55,343 nucleotides of DNA. It comes from a virus. The translations under genes were made by a program, and so were the position numbers. The notes under the pieces are model-generated. The model was not told the DNA's origin. It saw only the letters and a program-made list of their open reading frames with translations, and did no database searches. Positions 43,446 through 50,615 of the stretch are shown here, piece by piece (the first letter of the stretch is position 1; every line of letters starts with the position of its first letter). The stretch spans positions 1-55,343 of the IMG/VR virus record IMGVR_UViG_3300030110_003304, one strand, 5' to 3'.

Positions 43446-43973
43446 TTTTTTCACCTTATTTTTATCTTCTTTTAATATCCTAAATGTTGCTTCTGGATTG
43501 ATTCCTTTCTCACAAATTGTGATTTCGTGTAGTTCAAGTTTGCTGATTTCTTGGTAGTCTCCATGTACTGGGTCTGATTTTCTGACTCGTTTGAATGCCT
43601 GTCCTCCGATACTAAAGCCTCTTAATGCTCCTTTTCGTATCTCGGCAGCGACTTCCTTTGCTTTTTCGATGTCGTCTCGTAATTCTACAACTACAAACAT
43701 TCCGACATCATCAACTTCGCTTTTCCACAACCTCCCTTCACTATCTGTATAATTAGGAATTACTTCACCCACTTGAATGTTAGAATGCGCTAATTGCACG
43801 TTTCTGTATCTGTGGTCCTCCATGTATTTCTTGAATGCGCCTTTCAATGCTTCTTTCGTAATTTTGTCTCCTTGCTTGTCAACTACTTCTACGCTAGCAT
43901 ACCCGGCAACAACGAGGTCTCCACCCTTGATGAGTGTAATTCCAGACTGAGGTTGTCGCAATGGGGATAGCAC
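42567..43973 (-). CDS. prohead protease fused to scaffold (468 aa)
   Basis: Maturation protease with an in-frame scaffold. Residues 1-170 match the U35/S78 herpesvirus-type prohead protease: GYASVEVVDKQGDKI at the front, catalytic His63 in VQLAHSNIQVGEV, catalytic Ser121 in ALRGFSIGG, and the closing strand ELHEITICEKGINPEA (Glu150 a candidate third residue). Residues 177-468 are an acidic coiled scaffold (EGRLDSMEKGE; DDDGDEKDDQEK; IEKSLASLSERIDS) ending MSWEEVHNLANST. The start is GTG at 43973, just downstream of an in-frame TAA, with no SD in the leader; initiation may be leaderless from the TATA-like element upstream. DNA for residues ~40-180 is AT-richer (one counted line, 43441-43500, 27% GC) than the scaffold half. 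Confidence 0.8.
   Translation of the reverse strand: MLSPLRQPQSGITLIKGGDLVVAGYASVEVVDKQGDKITKEALKGAFKKYMEDHRYRNVQLAHSNIQVGEVIPNYTDSEGRLWKSEVDDVGMFVVVELRDDIEKAKEVAAEIRKGALRGFSIGGQAFKRVRKSDPVHGDYQEISKLELHEITICEKGINPEATFRILKEDKNKVKKMTETENDVMTQMTDVLSRLEGRLDSMEKGEMPPGLKEHMQGKKNDDDGDEKDDQEKLYGDKKEAMKDDEKDEDVEKSQYSDVISSEYLNWMEDTLKSAGVDTVAARTHFDDVNKANLGSTPEEIGDGAVRFGGQAPKRETVDGKPEVPKANFGSGGKGKKSTLEKSDFLTADRVSDSDIEAAYEVYKAAALEQEFKGSLENHFSSRFASERQQEIAKAEAAAFDARSPLAAIEKSLASLSERIDSIGSVESGSTIAKSEASLPTVEIPSTEELATMSWEEVHNLANSTFRSD
43451..43457 (-). promoter_or_regulatory. internal ribosome binding site for nested scaffold
   Basis: AAGGTGA on the minus strand, five bases before the internal ATG at 43445. 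It is stronger than anything found before the full-length protease start. Confidence 0.65.
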
Positions 43974-44000
43974 ACTGACCCAGAGTTACTGTGTCATACT

Positions 44001-44010
44001 ACTTATATGA
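44001..44010 (-). promoter_or_regulatory. TATA-like element before the protease/capsid genes
   Basis: The minus strand reads TTCATATAAGTAG. The centre of the TATA-like core is about 32 bases before the GTG start of the protease. An archaeal TATA box acting 25-27 bases upstream would place transcription start about five or six bases before that codon, which would explain the missing SD. This is the widest gap (49 bases) in the leftward operon. No clear BRE precedes it. Speculative. Confidence 0.3.
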
Positions 44011-44102
44011 AGCGGCAACAAACTAAACTGTTGTTACTTCTTTATCTGGGCCTGAATCTTCGTTTTTGATACCCTTACCCCTCTTTTGTTGCCGCTTCAT
44101 AT
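44005..44102. repeat. perfect 18-bp inverted repeat, 62-base spacer
   Basis: Arms at 44005-44022 and 44085-44102 are exact reverse complements (ATATGAAGCGGCAACAAA and TTTGTTGCCGCTTCATAT). One arm lies in the gap right after the 1826-aa gene's stop. The other lies within its last codons and encodes HMKRQQK. The RNA would form a long stem with a 62-base loop containing the gene's end. The left arm overlaps the TATA-like element. Confidence 0.85.
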
Positions 44103-47100
44103 GTGGGTACGGTTTTTCAGCATCTTCCGTGGGTCTGGCTCTCATATCGTAGTCGGGCAGGGTCTGCTCACCATCAAGGGTAGTAGGACCTCTAGGGCTT
44201 TCTACACTACCACCTAGTTCTATACCCAACCCTTTGCCGCCGCTCATGGGGAATTGTCCTTTCTCTAATACATCCAGAACCCTGACCATGACACCGAGTG
44301 CTTTCTCCATCTGTGGTTTGAGTATCTGATTCTTCTCTGCCAGCGTTTTCGCTTTATCCTGTATCTTCTTCTCAGGTATGGGTCTCTTCTCGACCTTACC
44401 TTTGAGCATCATGCTGGCAACCTGAGACCAGTATGGTTTGAGACTCTCAGATAATCTGATTGAATAATCGGATTCACCGAACTCTGACAAGAGGGTACGT
44501 GGTGAATGCACCCAGTACCCCAAATCGGATTTCTCCAGTGTGTAGAACACGTCGTTCTCAAGATATGTCTTGACAATCAGCGTGTTGTCCTCTATATCAA
44601 CATCATGTGGGAAATGTAGGTTTGGTGTGGACTTGGCTAGGATGTTGAGTGTTTCCATGCTCACACTGGACTCGCCTTCCCCCTCGCCTACTATCTTCAC
44701 TGGATTCAGGTCGTACACTTCCCTACCGTTGATTTTCTTCCTCTTGATGCCGGTGACCTCTACCTCGACTATCTCACCTTCATCGAAGTGCTTCGGACTT
44801 GATACCGTACCTACGTCGAGATACACCTCCCCTTCGTAATCTACTGTGGCATTCTCTATGTCTTCATTGTCAATTAGAGGACCTGCACCTAGTCTGTATG
44901 TGATGCTCTTCTTGCCTCTCTTATCGAGAATCCTCAGGTTGACACTCTTGTTCGGTCTCAATAGAACCCACTTGGGGTGTCTCTTCTCTCCCTTCATGTA
45001 TGTGCTCTTACCGTCTCTGATGAGTAGACAGTCATGCTCTTCAAGTAATGTCTTAACTGTGTCTTCCAGACCCTCGTCGTCAGTCATGCGTGTGTCATGT
45101 GGGCCGGGTACAGTGACGTTATCATACCCATCGAACTGTCCCCTAAGTATCTTCAATCTCTCTTGAATGGTCATGTCGGTGACATCGGTGTCATCGTAGT
45201 AGGTGATGTCGATGATGTGCAACTCTTCGTCTGAGAGTATACCATCCAATGTGCAGTCCTTCTTCCCTAGGTTCTTGACACCATCCTTGACCCAATCAGG
45301 TATGCTCATCCTTGAGTTGTGCTCGTTGTACGCTGATATCTTGTCGTTCAACTTCATGACCACGACTCTCTCGCCCTCGTACCACTTGGAAACCACCCAA
45401 GAACCAGTGAAGCCCCTGAGTTGCTTCATATCCTTGAAATCGAATATCCTGTGCATGGGTCGTATGGGAGGCACGAAATTGGGTGTATCGTCTCCTTTCA
45501 GCATTAGTGAGTCAGGATTGAGCAGGTATGCAGCGTAGTCTGACGGCTCGCTGGTCGTTATCGAGTACGATTGTTCTGCTGGTACAGAGCCATCTGGGTA
45601 GACCATGTACTGGTTAGCACCAGTCATAGAGACGTTCTGTTCATCGAGTTTCTGAACTGCTGCTGCCACATCAGCATCAAACTCGTTCTGGATGACTGAC
45701 ATGGGTACTGGGTGCATCGGTTGGGGAGCACCTGTCGGCCCTGATGTGAGTTCACCGAAGGTGGCATCGAAGGACTCGGTTGGTTTCCTGAGTCTGTGGT
45801 TGCTGTGGTCCATGAGTCCTGAGTATCCGTAGAGGTCCATGATGGGCGAGCCATGCACTCCCATCGGGTGCAGTTCCCTTTCTCCGAAGCCTATGGTCTC
45901 ACTCTCAATCATAGCAGGTGACGATGACAGGTCGAAATTGGGGTCATGCACGAAGAGGTCTTTGCTCGCATGTTGAATGTAGTTGGCTCGTGTGTCTATC
46001 CCACGGTTGCTCTTGTTTGCCTTGATTTTTGCGTTAGAGAGAGCAGAACGCCTTTCCGTCCCTCTACCTATCTCAGGCGCTGCAAAGTATGTCAGACCTA
46101 GATTGTCTTGAACCTCCTTGGGAAGGCTGTTGACCTGACCCCTGAGTCCCCTCATCTGGGACTCTATGCGCTTTGTGTACCCAAGCACGTCATTTTTGGA
46201 GTACCCGTACTTCTCCTCGAACTCCTCGTCGGAGACGGTGTGGTCTCTGGTAGATGCGAATATCTTCCCGGCATGGTCGTGCATGTGGTCTATGTCGTCA
46301 TACCCCAAGAACATCCTTTGCCCCTCTCCTGCATACAACTCAGGTGGGTTTGTTGTCATGGAATTGAGAGACATCAGCACTCTGTGGTCATCCTCGTTGT
46401 TCGGGTCGAGTGATGCTTTTATCGAGTCCAGCACGTTTCCATAGTGCGCTGAGTGAGTTCCGTCCTCACCCATACCTAGGTGCTTCACTAGGTCGTCTAG
46501 GGTAGTTTTCGAGTCTATTTTGAAACCGTGCTCTCGCATGTGCTCTGGTAGTCTGTGAAGTCCAGTCCTCTGCAATGGTGTCTTTCTCTCGTCTATGCCA
46601 TGCTCCATCACCTTGAGGTTGTTTGTCCAAGTCTCACCGTTAGGTAGTTCTATCTCCGCCCCCCTCGGTAGGTGCATCAGAACCATGTTGGCATCCCTGA
46701 ACAGACCGTCAATCTCCGCATCCAAGTTGGGGTTGTCAGGGCTGAACGTACCCTCCGGTTTGAGTTTCCTGAGGACCATTGCCATCTCTGTGATTGCCTT
46801 GTGATGGGAATGTATCCTATCTGTGTGTTGTTTCATCAACGTACCTCCCATCCTATCATTCAGACCGAAGTGGTCTAGGAACTCTTCAACTGACTCATCG
46901 TCACCAACCCTAGCACCGAATGAAGGGAGGTTCAACTTGAGGCTGTTTGGTGACAGTCCGAGCATACCGGCAGGTCTCTCACTACTACCTCTTCCCATCA
47001 TAGTCGCTATAGAGTGCGACCATAGATGTTGGAACTTGGAAACTTGGTCTGGGTCTATCTTCTCCTCGTAACTATCCTGCACGTTGTCCCCGGTCGGTAA

Positions 47101-49503
47101 CTCCTCACCCGCTCCTACGGTTGCTGCTAGGTTCGTACCACCTATGTCCGTCTCCTTCTTCACTGACCTCTTGTATCCCTTGCCATGTGGTATCCTTGAG
47201 TTGGTAGCACCTGAGGAGTATTGTGGTTTGTTGATTCTGTAGTTCTTTCCGTACTTCTCCACTAATTCCTCATCTGACAATCTGGATATGGTATTGACCA
47301 GACCGGGTGATAGATGTGATAGGTTTGCGAGAATCTGGTTCTTCGGAGTTGTACCCTTAATTCCGTACATCTTAGTCTGACCGTACTTGGATAGTATGTT
47401 GGCTGGGGTGTTAAAGACACCACGCTTGTGGTTGAGGAAAGGTGCAATCATTCCTATGTTATACTCATTGGGTGTTATTCGCTCTCCGTCTATCGCACCT
47501 AGGTGACTTTCACCATCTGCGTCTGAAAAATGCCTGAATATCATCTCCATCAAAGTATGGGGGTTTCTACCAAGACCACCAGCAGCGAAGGCCGGAGCGA
47601 AGAAAGCACCGAGGCCGTAGTGACCTGTGCTGTCGGAAACCCTCAGGTCCTGCATGACCTCGGCCATCTCCGGGTCAATCTCGGACTCATCGAAGTACAG
47701 ACCGCCATGCAGGAGCATGTCGTTGCGTATATCCTTGGCATCTTTACCTAGGTCTCCTTGGGACTTTGCTTTAGCGAGTACCGACATGAGAGTGTCCCTG
47801 TCGAGCAGAGGGCCTGAGAAGTTGGGATAGTGATGGTCATCATCCTCGGTCATCTCGGTCATGTCCTCGTTGTACCCCAATGCATAGAGAATCTCCTTCT
47901 TGGATAGTCTATCTCCGTGACCTGTCCTTATTATGTCGTTAAGGGACTTGTCATAGTGAGCGGCTATTGCCTCCTCCTCGGATGCACCCTCGTTCTTTTT
48001 CTGGTATCCCTTGATTGACCTGTCACTGTGCTTCGACAACTTGGGTAGGTGGTTGAAATCCTTGTGAGCCTTGCCTGTCTCCTTGTGGAAGTGTCCGTCT
48101 TTGTCAAGCCCGTTCTCCTCATTGGCTTCAACTAACTCCAGACCCAGAGCCTCTCTGAGGTTGTCGTGTATGGTGTCCCTGTGCTCGAAATCGTCATCAT
48201 GTACTATGTCGTGAATTGCTGAGAAGAACTCATCTTGCTGTTTGTTGGAGAGTTGGTCCTCATTGCTCTCTCTATGTGGTATGATGTTCTCGTGCGTAAA
48301 TCCGTGCTGCCTGCCGCCCCAATTAGACATCGGATTGAGTATGTGTTGTGTTGACCTCTTTATCCTCCCAGCGGATACGGTTGTGCCGTCTGGTAGTTTG
48401 ATGTCTTGGTTTCCCACCTTGTCCAGCCCATCCTGCATCTTGCTCATTATCGCTGTTCTCTCTCTGGGGGAGAACCACTGTAGTTGGTGTATGAAACCAC
48501 CAAGACCCAGATTGTATCCGTGGTCGATGGTCTCCGCTGGTGGCATCTTCCCCTGCTTGTCTGCGAGTGCGTAGTCGAAGGGCTGTTCCTTGACCTCGGT
48601 GTCCATGTGTTTGTGATTCCAACTCCTAGCCCTGTCGTCTGCGTGTAGTTTCCTGAGAGCCAGTTCCTCCTGCGAGTGGAAGTGACCGTCTGGAGTCTCG
48701 TCTGACAATCCCTCTGCTCTGGCATCTGCGATAGAGCCTGTCCTCCAAGAACCATCATGGTCCACCTCACCAGTCTCAGGGTGGATGCTCTTCCACTCCT
48801 CATCACCACTGAGCCAGCGCTGGTAATCCCTCTCATACACGTCTTGCATGGTCTTGAGTGATACGTCTTTCAAACCACCAAGAGGACCAAGGCCGTGGAA
48901 GTTCCTGACCGTGTTGCCCTCTAAGTCCAACTTCTCCATGCCCTTGTGGTGTGGGCTGCCCTTCTTCCTGAGCATTCTGTCTTGTGCATGCTCCACTGCC
49001 GCTGATATCCTTCCGTGGGTCTTGTGGTTGGTGTGTGTCGGTAGCATCTGCCTAACCATCAAGTCGTCTCTGATTGAGCGACCTGAGGGTAGCATTCTCT
49101 TTGACGGGTCGAAGAAACTACTGAAGGGATTGGACTTTGAGTCACCGTAGGGTGCTAGTCCCACGTCTGCGACCTCAAGGTCGTGATGATGCGAAGTTCC
49201 TCTTCTCTTCACCCTGCCTCTCCAAGGATGTCTCTTAGAGAGATGGTTTTGGTTCTGCTCGGCTTGTATGGCTAGGAACTGTTCTTTTGGTATGTACGAG
49301 TTACCACTGTAGGTCATCTTCCTGACGAAGGAGTCGCATATGTTCTCCTTCCAAGTAATGTCGTTGGTGAAACCATCCTGCTTCATCACCGCTTTGGCGA
49401 TGACATACTCATCTATGCTTTCATCTACGTCTAATCCGTCTAGAATACTAAGCAAGAGTTGCTCTCGTGCTTTTAAGAACGTGGATACTGAGTCTTCATA
49501 CAC
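44023..49503 (-). CDS. 1826-aa head-region protein with degenerate DNA-ligase-like domain
   Basis: Large unrecognised protein between the portal group and the protease. Residues ~1340-1525 follow the order of an ATP-dependent DNA ligase nucleotidyltransferase: motif I position SKWYEGERV (1372-1380); motif III TLDGIL (1418-1423), followed by LHIIDITYYDD and IQERLKILRG; motif IV LLIRDG (1493-1498); and motif V KWVLLRP (1511-1517). Residues ~1525-1600 look like an OB fold (VEVEVTGIKRKKINGREVY). The catalytic residues are changed: the motif I Lys position holds Trp1374 (Lys sits one or two residues early), the motif III Glu is Ile1422, and motif IV Glu/Lys are Asp1491/Arg1496. The N-terminal 1300 residues are His/Asp-rich and of unknown fold. 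GTG start with AGGTGG. Probably virion-associated or ejected; function unknown. Confidence 0.7.
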   Translation of the reverse strand: MYEDSVSTFLKAREQLLLSILDGLDVDESIDEYVIAKAVMKQDGFTNDITWKENICDSFVRKMTYSGNSYIPKEQFLAIQAEQNQNHLSKRHPWRGRVKRRGTSHHHDLEVADVGLAPYGDSKSNPFSSFFDPSKRMLPSGRSIRDDLMVRQMLPTHTNHKTHGRISAAVEHAQDRMLRKKGSPHHKGMEKLDLEGNTVRNFHGLGPLGGLKDVSLKTMQDVYERDYQRWLSGDEEWKSIHPETGEVDHDGSWRTGSIADARAEGLSDETPDGHFHSQEELALRKLHADDRARSWNHKHMDTEVKEQPFDYALADKQGKMPPAETIDHGYNLGLGGFIHQLQWFSPRERTAIMSKMQDGLDKVGNQDIKLPDGTTVSAGRIKRSTQHILNPMSNWGGRQHGFTHENIIPHRESNEDQLSNKQQDEFFSAIHDIVHDDDFEHRDTIHDNLREALGLELVEANEENGLDKDGHFHKETGKAHKDFNHLPKLSKHSDRSIKGYQKKNEGASEEEAIAAHYDKSLNDIIRTGHGDRLSKKEILYALGYNEDMTEMTEDDDHHYPNFSGPLLDRDTLMSVLAKAKSQGDLGKDAKDIRNDMLLHGGLYFDESEIDPEMAEVMQDLRVSDSTGHYGLGAFFAPAFAAGGLGRNPHTLMEMIFRHFSDADGESHLGAIDGERITPNEYNIGMIAPFLNHKRGVFNTPANILSKYGQTKMYGIKGTTPKNQILANLSHLSPGLVNTISRLSDEELVEKYGKNYRINKPQYSSGATNSRIPHGKGYKRSVKKETDIGGTNLAATVGAGEELPTGDNVQDSYEEKIDPDQVSKFQHLWSHSIATMMGRGSSERPAGMLGLSPNSLKLNLPSFGARVGDDESVEEFLDHFGLNDRMGGTLMKQHTDRIHSHHKAITEMAMVLRKLKPEGTFSPDNPNLDAEIDGLFRDANMVLMHLPRGAEIELPNGETWTNNLKVMEHGIDERKTPLQRTGLHRLPEHMREHGFKIDSKTTLDDLVKHLGMGEDGTHSAHYGNVLDSIKASLDPNNEDDHRVLMSLNSMTTNPPELYAGEGQRMFLGYDDIDHMHDHAGKIFASTRDHTVSDEEFEEKYGYSKNDVLGYTKRIESQMRGLRGQVNSLPKEVQDNLGLTYFAAPEIGRGTERRSALSNAKIKANKSNRGIDTRANYIQHASKDLFVHDPNFDLSSSPAMIESETIGFGERELHPMGVHGSPIMDLYGYSGLMDHSNHRLRKPTESFDATFGELTSGPTGAPQPMHPVPMSVIQNEFDADVAAAVQKLDEQNVSMTGANQYMVYPDGSVPAEQSYSITTSEPSDYAAYLLNPDSLMLKGDDTPNFVPPIRPMHRIFDFKDMKQLRGFTGSWVVSKWYEGERVVVMKLNDKISAYNEHNSRMSIPDWVKDGVKNLGKKDCTLDGILSDEELHIIDITYYDDTDVTDMTIQERLKILRGQFDGYDNVTVPGPHDTRMTDDEGLEDTVKTLLEEHDCLLIRDGKSTYMKGEKRHPKWVLLRPNKSVNLRILDKRGKKSITYRLGAGPLIDNEDIENATVDYEGEVYLDVGTVSSPKHFDEGEIVEVEVTGIKRKKINGREVYDLNPVKIVGEGEGESSVSMETLNILAKSTPNLHFPHDVDIEDNTLIVKTYLENDVFYTLEKSDLGYWVHSPRTLLSEFGESDYSIRLSESLKPYWSQVASMMLKGKVEKRPIPEKKIQDKAKTLAEKNQILKPQMEKALGVMVRVLDVLEKGQFPMSGGKGLGIELGGSVESPRGPTTLDGEQTLPDYDMRARPTEDAEKPYPHMKRQQKRGKGIKNEDSGPDKEVTTV

Positions 49504-49513
49504 ACGTTACCAC

Positions 49514-49867
49514 CTAGTCTCTATCTGGTTGTTTGTTGTCTGTAGAAACATCACGGTCTTGGTCTCCGCTTTGATGTGCATTCATTCTCTTTGCGAGTTC
49601 TTCGACATTGAAGGAACTGGAAGTTGCGCCTTTATTGGTTACATCCTCCACATCTAGTAGATGTCCGTTGGTCGAATACCCTGCACTCTTAGTCTGCCCA
49701 CCAGTCTCTGATACGAAATGCATGCCCTCTGGTTTTGTGGAGAAGGTCTGTTCGTAGTGAGGTTGAGCGGATTTCTCAAGTTTCTCTGCCCTCTTTGCTA
49801 GATTTTGTGCTTTCTTCAATAGTGCTTCTGCCTCATTGGAAACTTCTTCATATCTCGGTCTCATCAT
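49514..49867 (-). CDS. small coiled-coil protein (117 aa)
   Basis: Unrecognised. Residues ~5-35 form a likely coiled coil (EEVSNEAEALLKKAQNLAKR, then AEKLEKSAQ). A polar disordered stretch, a short helix containing FNVEELAKRMNAH and an acidic/Asn-rich tail follow. Two ATGs lie at 49867 and 49864, with GGAGGTATT just upstream; the second has the better spacing. The first ATG overlaps the preceding gene's TGA. With its two small neighbours it forms a cluster between portal and the 1826-aa gene, possibly internal head or assembly proteins. Confidence 0.55.
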   Translation of the reverse strand: MMRPRYEEVSNEAEALLKKAQNLAKRAEKLEKSAQPHYEQTFSTKPEGMHFVSETGGQTKSAGYSTNGHLLDVEDVTNKGATSSSFNVEELAKRMNAHQSGDQDRDVSTDNKQPDRD

Positions 49868-50214
49868 AATACCTCCACGTTCTTGGTGCTGTCTGCCAAT
49901 TCGTGAATGTCATCCCAAGACATTTGGTGTACGTCTTCGTTACTCATCACACCAATGTCTACTTTGTTGCCTTTCAATAGAGTAGCCTCTCCCATATCTA
50001 GGTCTGCTCTGAAGTTATCAGTCTGTACGTCTTCTGAAAGAGGAGTATTGACTGATACGAAACCTGCTCTCTTGAGTAGGTTTCCGGGTCTTTGAATCAT
50101 CTTCTTGAGTTCTATGTTCTCTTGCTTCAAACTGTCGAGAGAACGGTCCATGGACTCCATCTTGTTGATTAGAGCATTCATTAACCGCTCTGTTCCACTC
50201 TCTTCTGTTGACAC
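49864..50214 (-). CDS. scaffold-like mini protein sharing the scaffold C-terminal motif (116 aa)
   Basis: N-terminal coiled coil (RLMNALINKMESMDRSLDSL, then KQENIELKKMIQ), a middle of about 45 residues, then a C-terminus SNEDVHQ followed by MSWDDIHELADST (98-110). The scaffold/protease protein ends STEELAT followed by MSWEEVHNLANST, so the two tails align without gaps over 20 residues. Their N-termini are also alike (LSRLEGRLDSMEK against NKMESMDRSLDSL). This suggests a second, minimal scaffold or an internal protein that enters the prohead through the same contact. GTG start with GAGTGAGG as SD. Confidence 0.6.
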   Translation of the reverse strand: MSTEESGTERLMNALINKMESMDRSLDSLKQENIELKKMIQRPGNLLKRAGFVSVNTPLSEDVQTDNFRADLDMGEATLLKGNKVDIGVMSNEDVHQMSWDDIHELADSTKNVEVL

Positions 50215-50223
50215 GTTTAATCC

Positions 50224-50580
50224 TCACTCTGGTCTGTATGCTCTTCCGAAAGTACCAGTGTGGGGTTTCATCCTGCTGTTGCTTCGTGCAGAAATGATTG
50301 TGCCCGGCAACTGACTGTCTCTTTGATTGACATCGAAATTAGTGCCTCTCTCATTGAACTTCATAGGCGCTACACCGTTTACATACTCAGATAGTGGATT
50401 ATCCGCCTTTGTTAGTTTGACAGATAGGTCTTCATGTAGGTATCCTCCGAACTTCAGCATCTCCTCTAGATGCTGTTTTGCGTCGTCTGCGTTTCCATTC
50501 TCAAAAGCCTTTGTGAAGGCTTCTGCATGTACATTTAATTTCCTAGCCATCGGGTCTAACTTCAATAGGTCCATACTCAC
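50224..50580 (-). CDS. hypothetical protein after the portal (118 aa)
   Basis: Unrecognised. The N-terminal half is helical (DPMARKLNVHAEAFTKAFEN, then ADDAKQHLEEML). The C-terminal half is polar and loop-rich (FNERGTNFDVNQRDSQLPGT). It starts at GTG 50580, or at ATG 50574 two codons later; GGAGG lies six bases before the GTG. A 35-base gap separates it from the portal stop. The repeated association of such small proteins with portal genes suggests a role in initiating capsid assembly, but nothing in the sequence shows this. Confidence 0.5.
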   Translation of the reverse strand: MSMDLLKLDPMARKLNVHAEAFTKAFENGNADDAKQHLEEMLKFGGYLHEDLSVKLTKADNPLSEYVNGVAPMKFNERGTNFDVNQRDSQLPGTIISARSNSRMKPHTGTFGRAYRPE

Positions 50581-50615
50581 TCGTGCCCTCCGAAGTGTTG
50601 TTCCTTTAATTATCC

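Noticed and set aside
42961-43557. 198-aa rightward Ser/Phe-rich frame
   Set aside because: Complement of the acidic Lys/Asp/Glu scaffold region, which leaves few stops on the other strand; no start signal.
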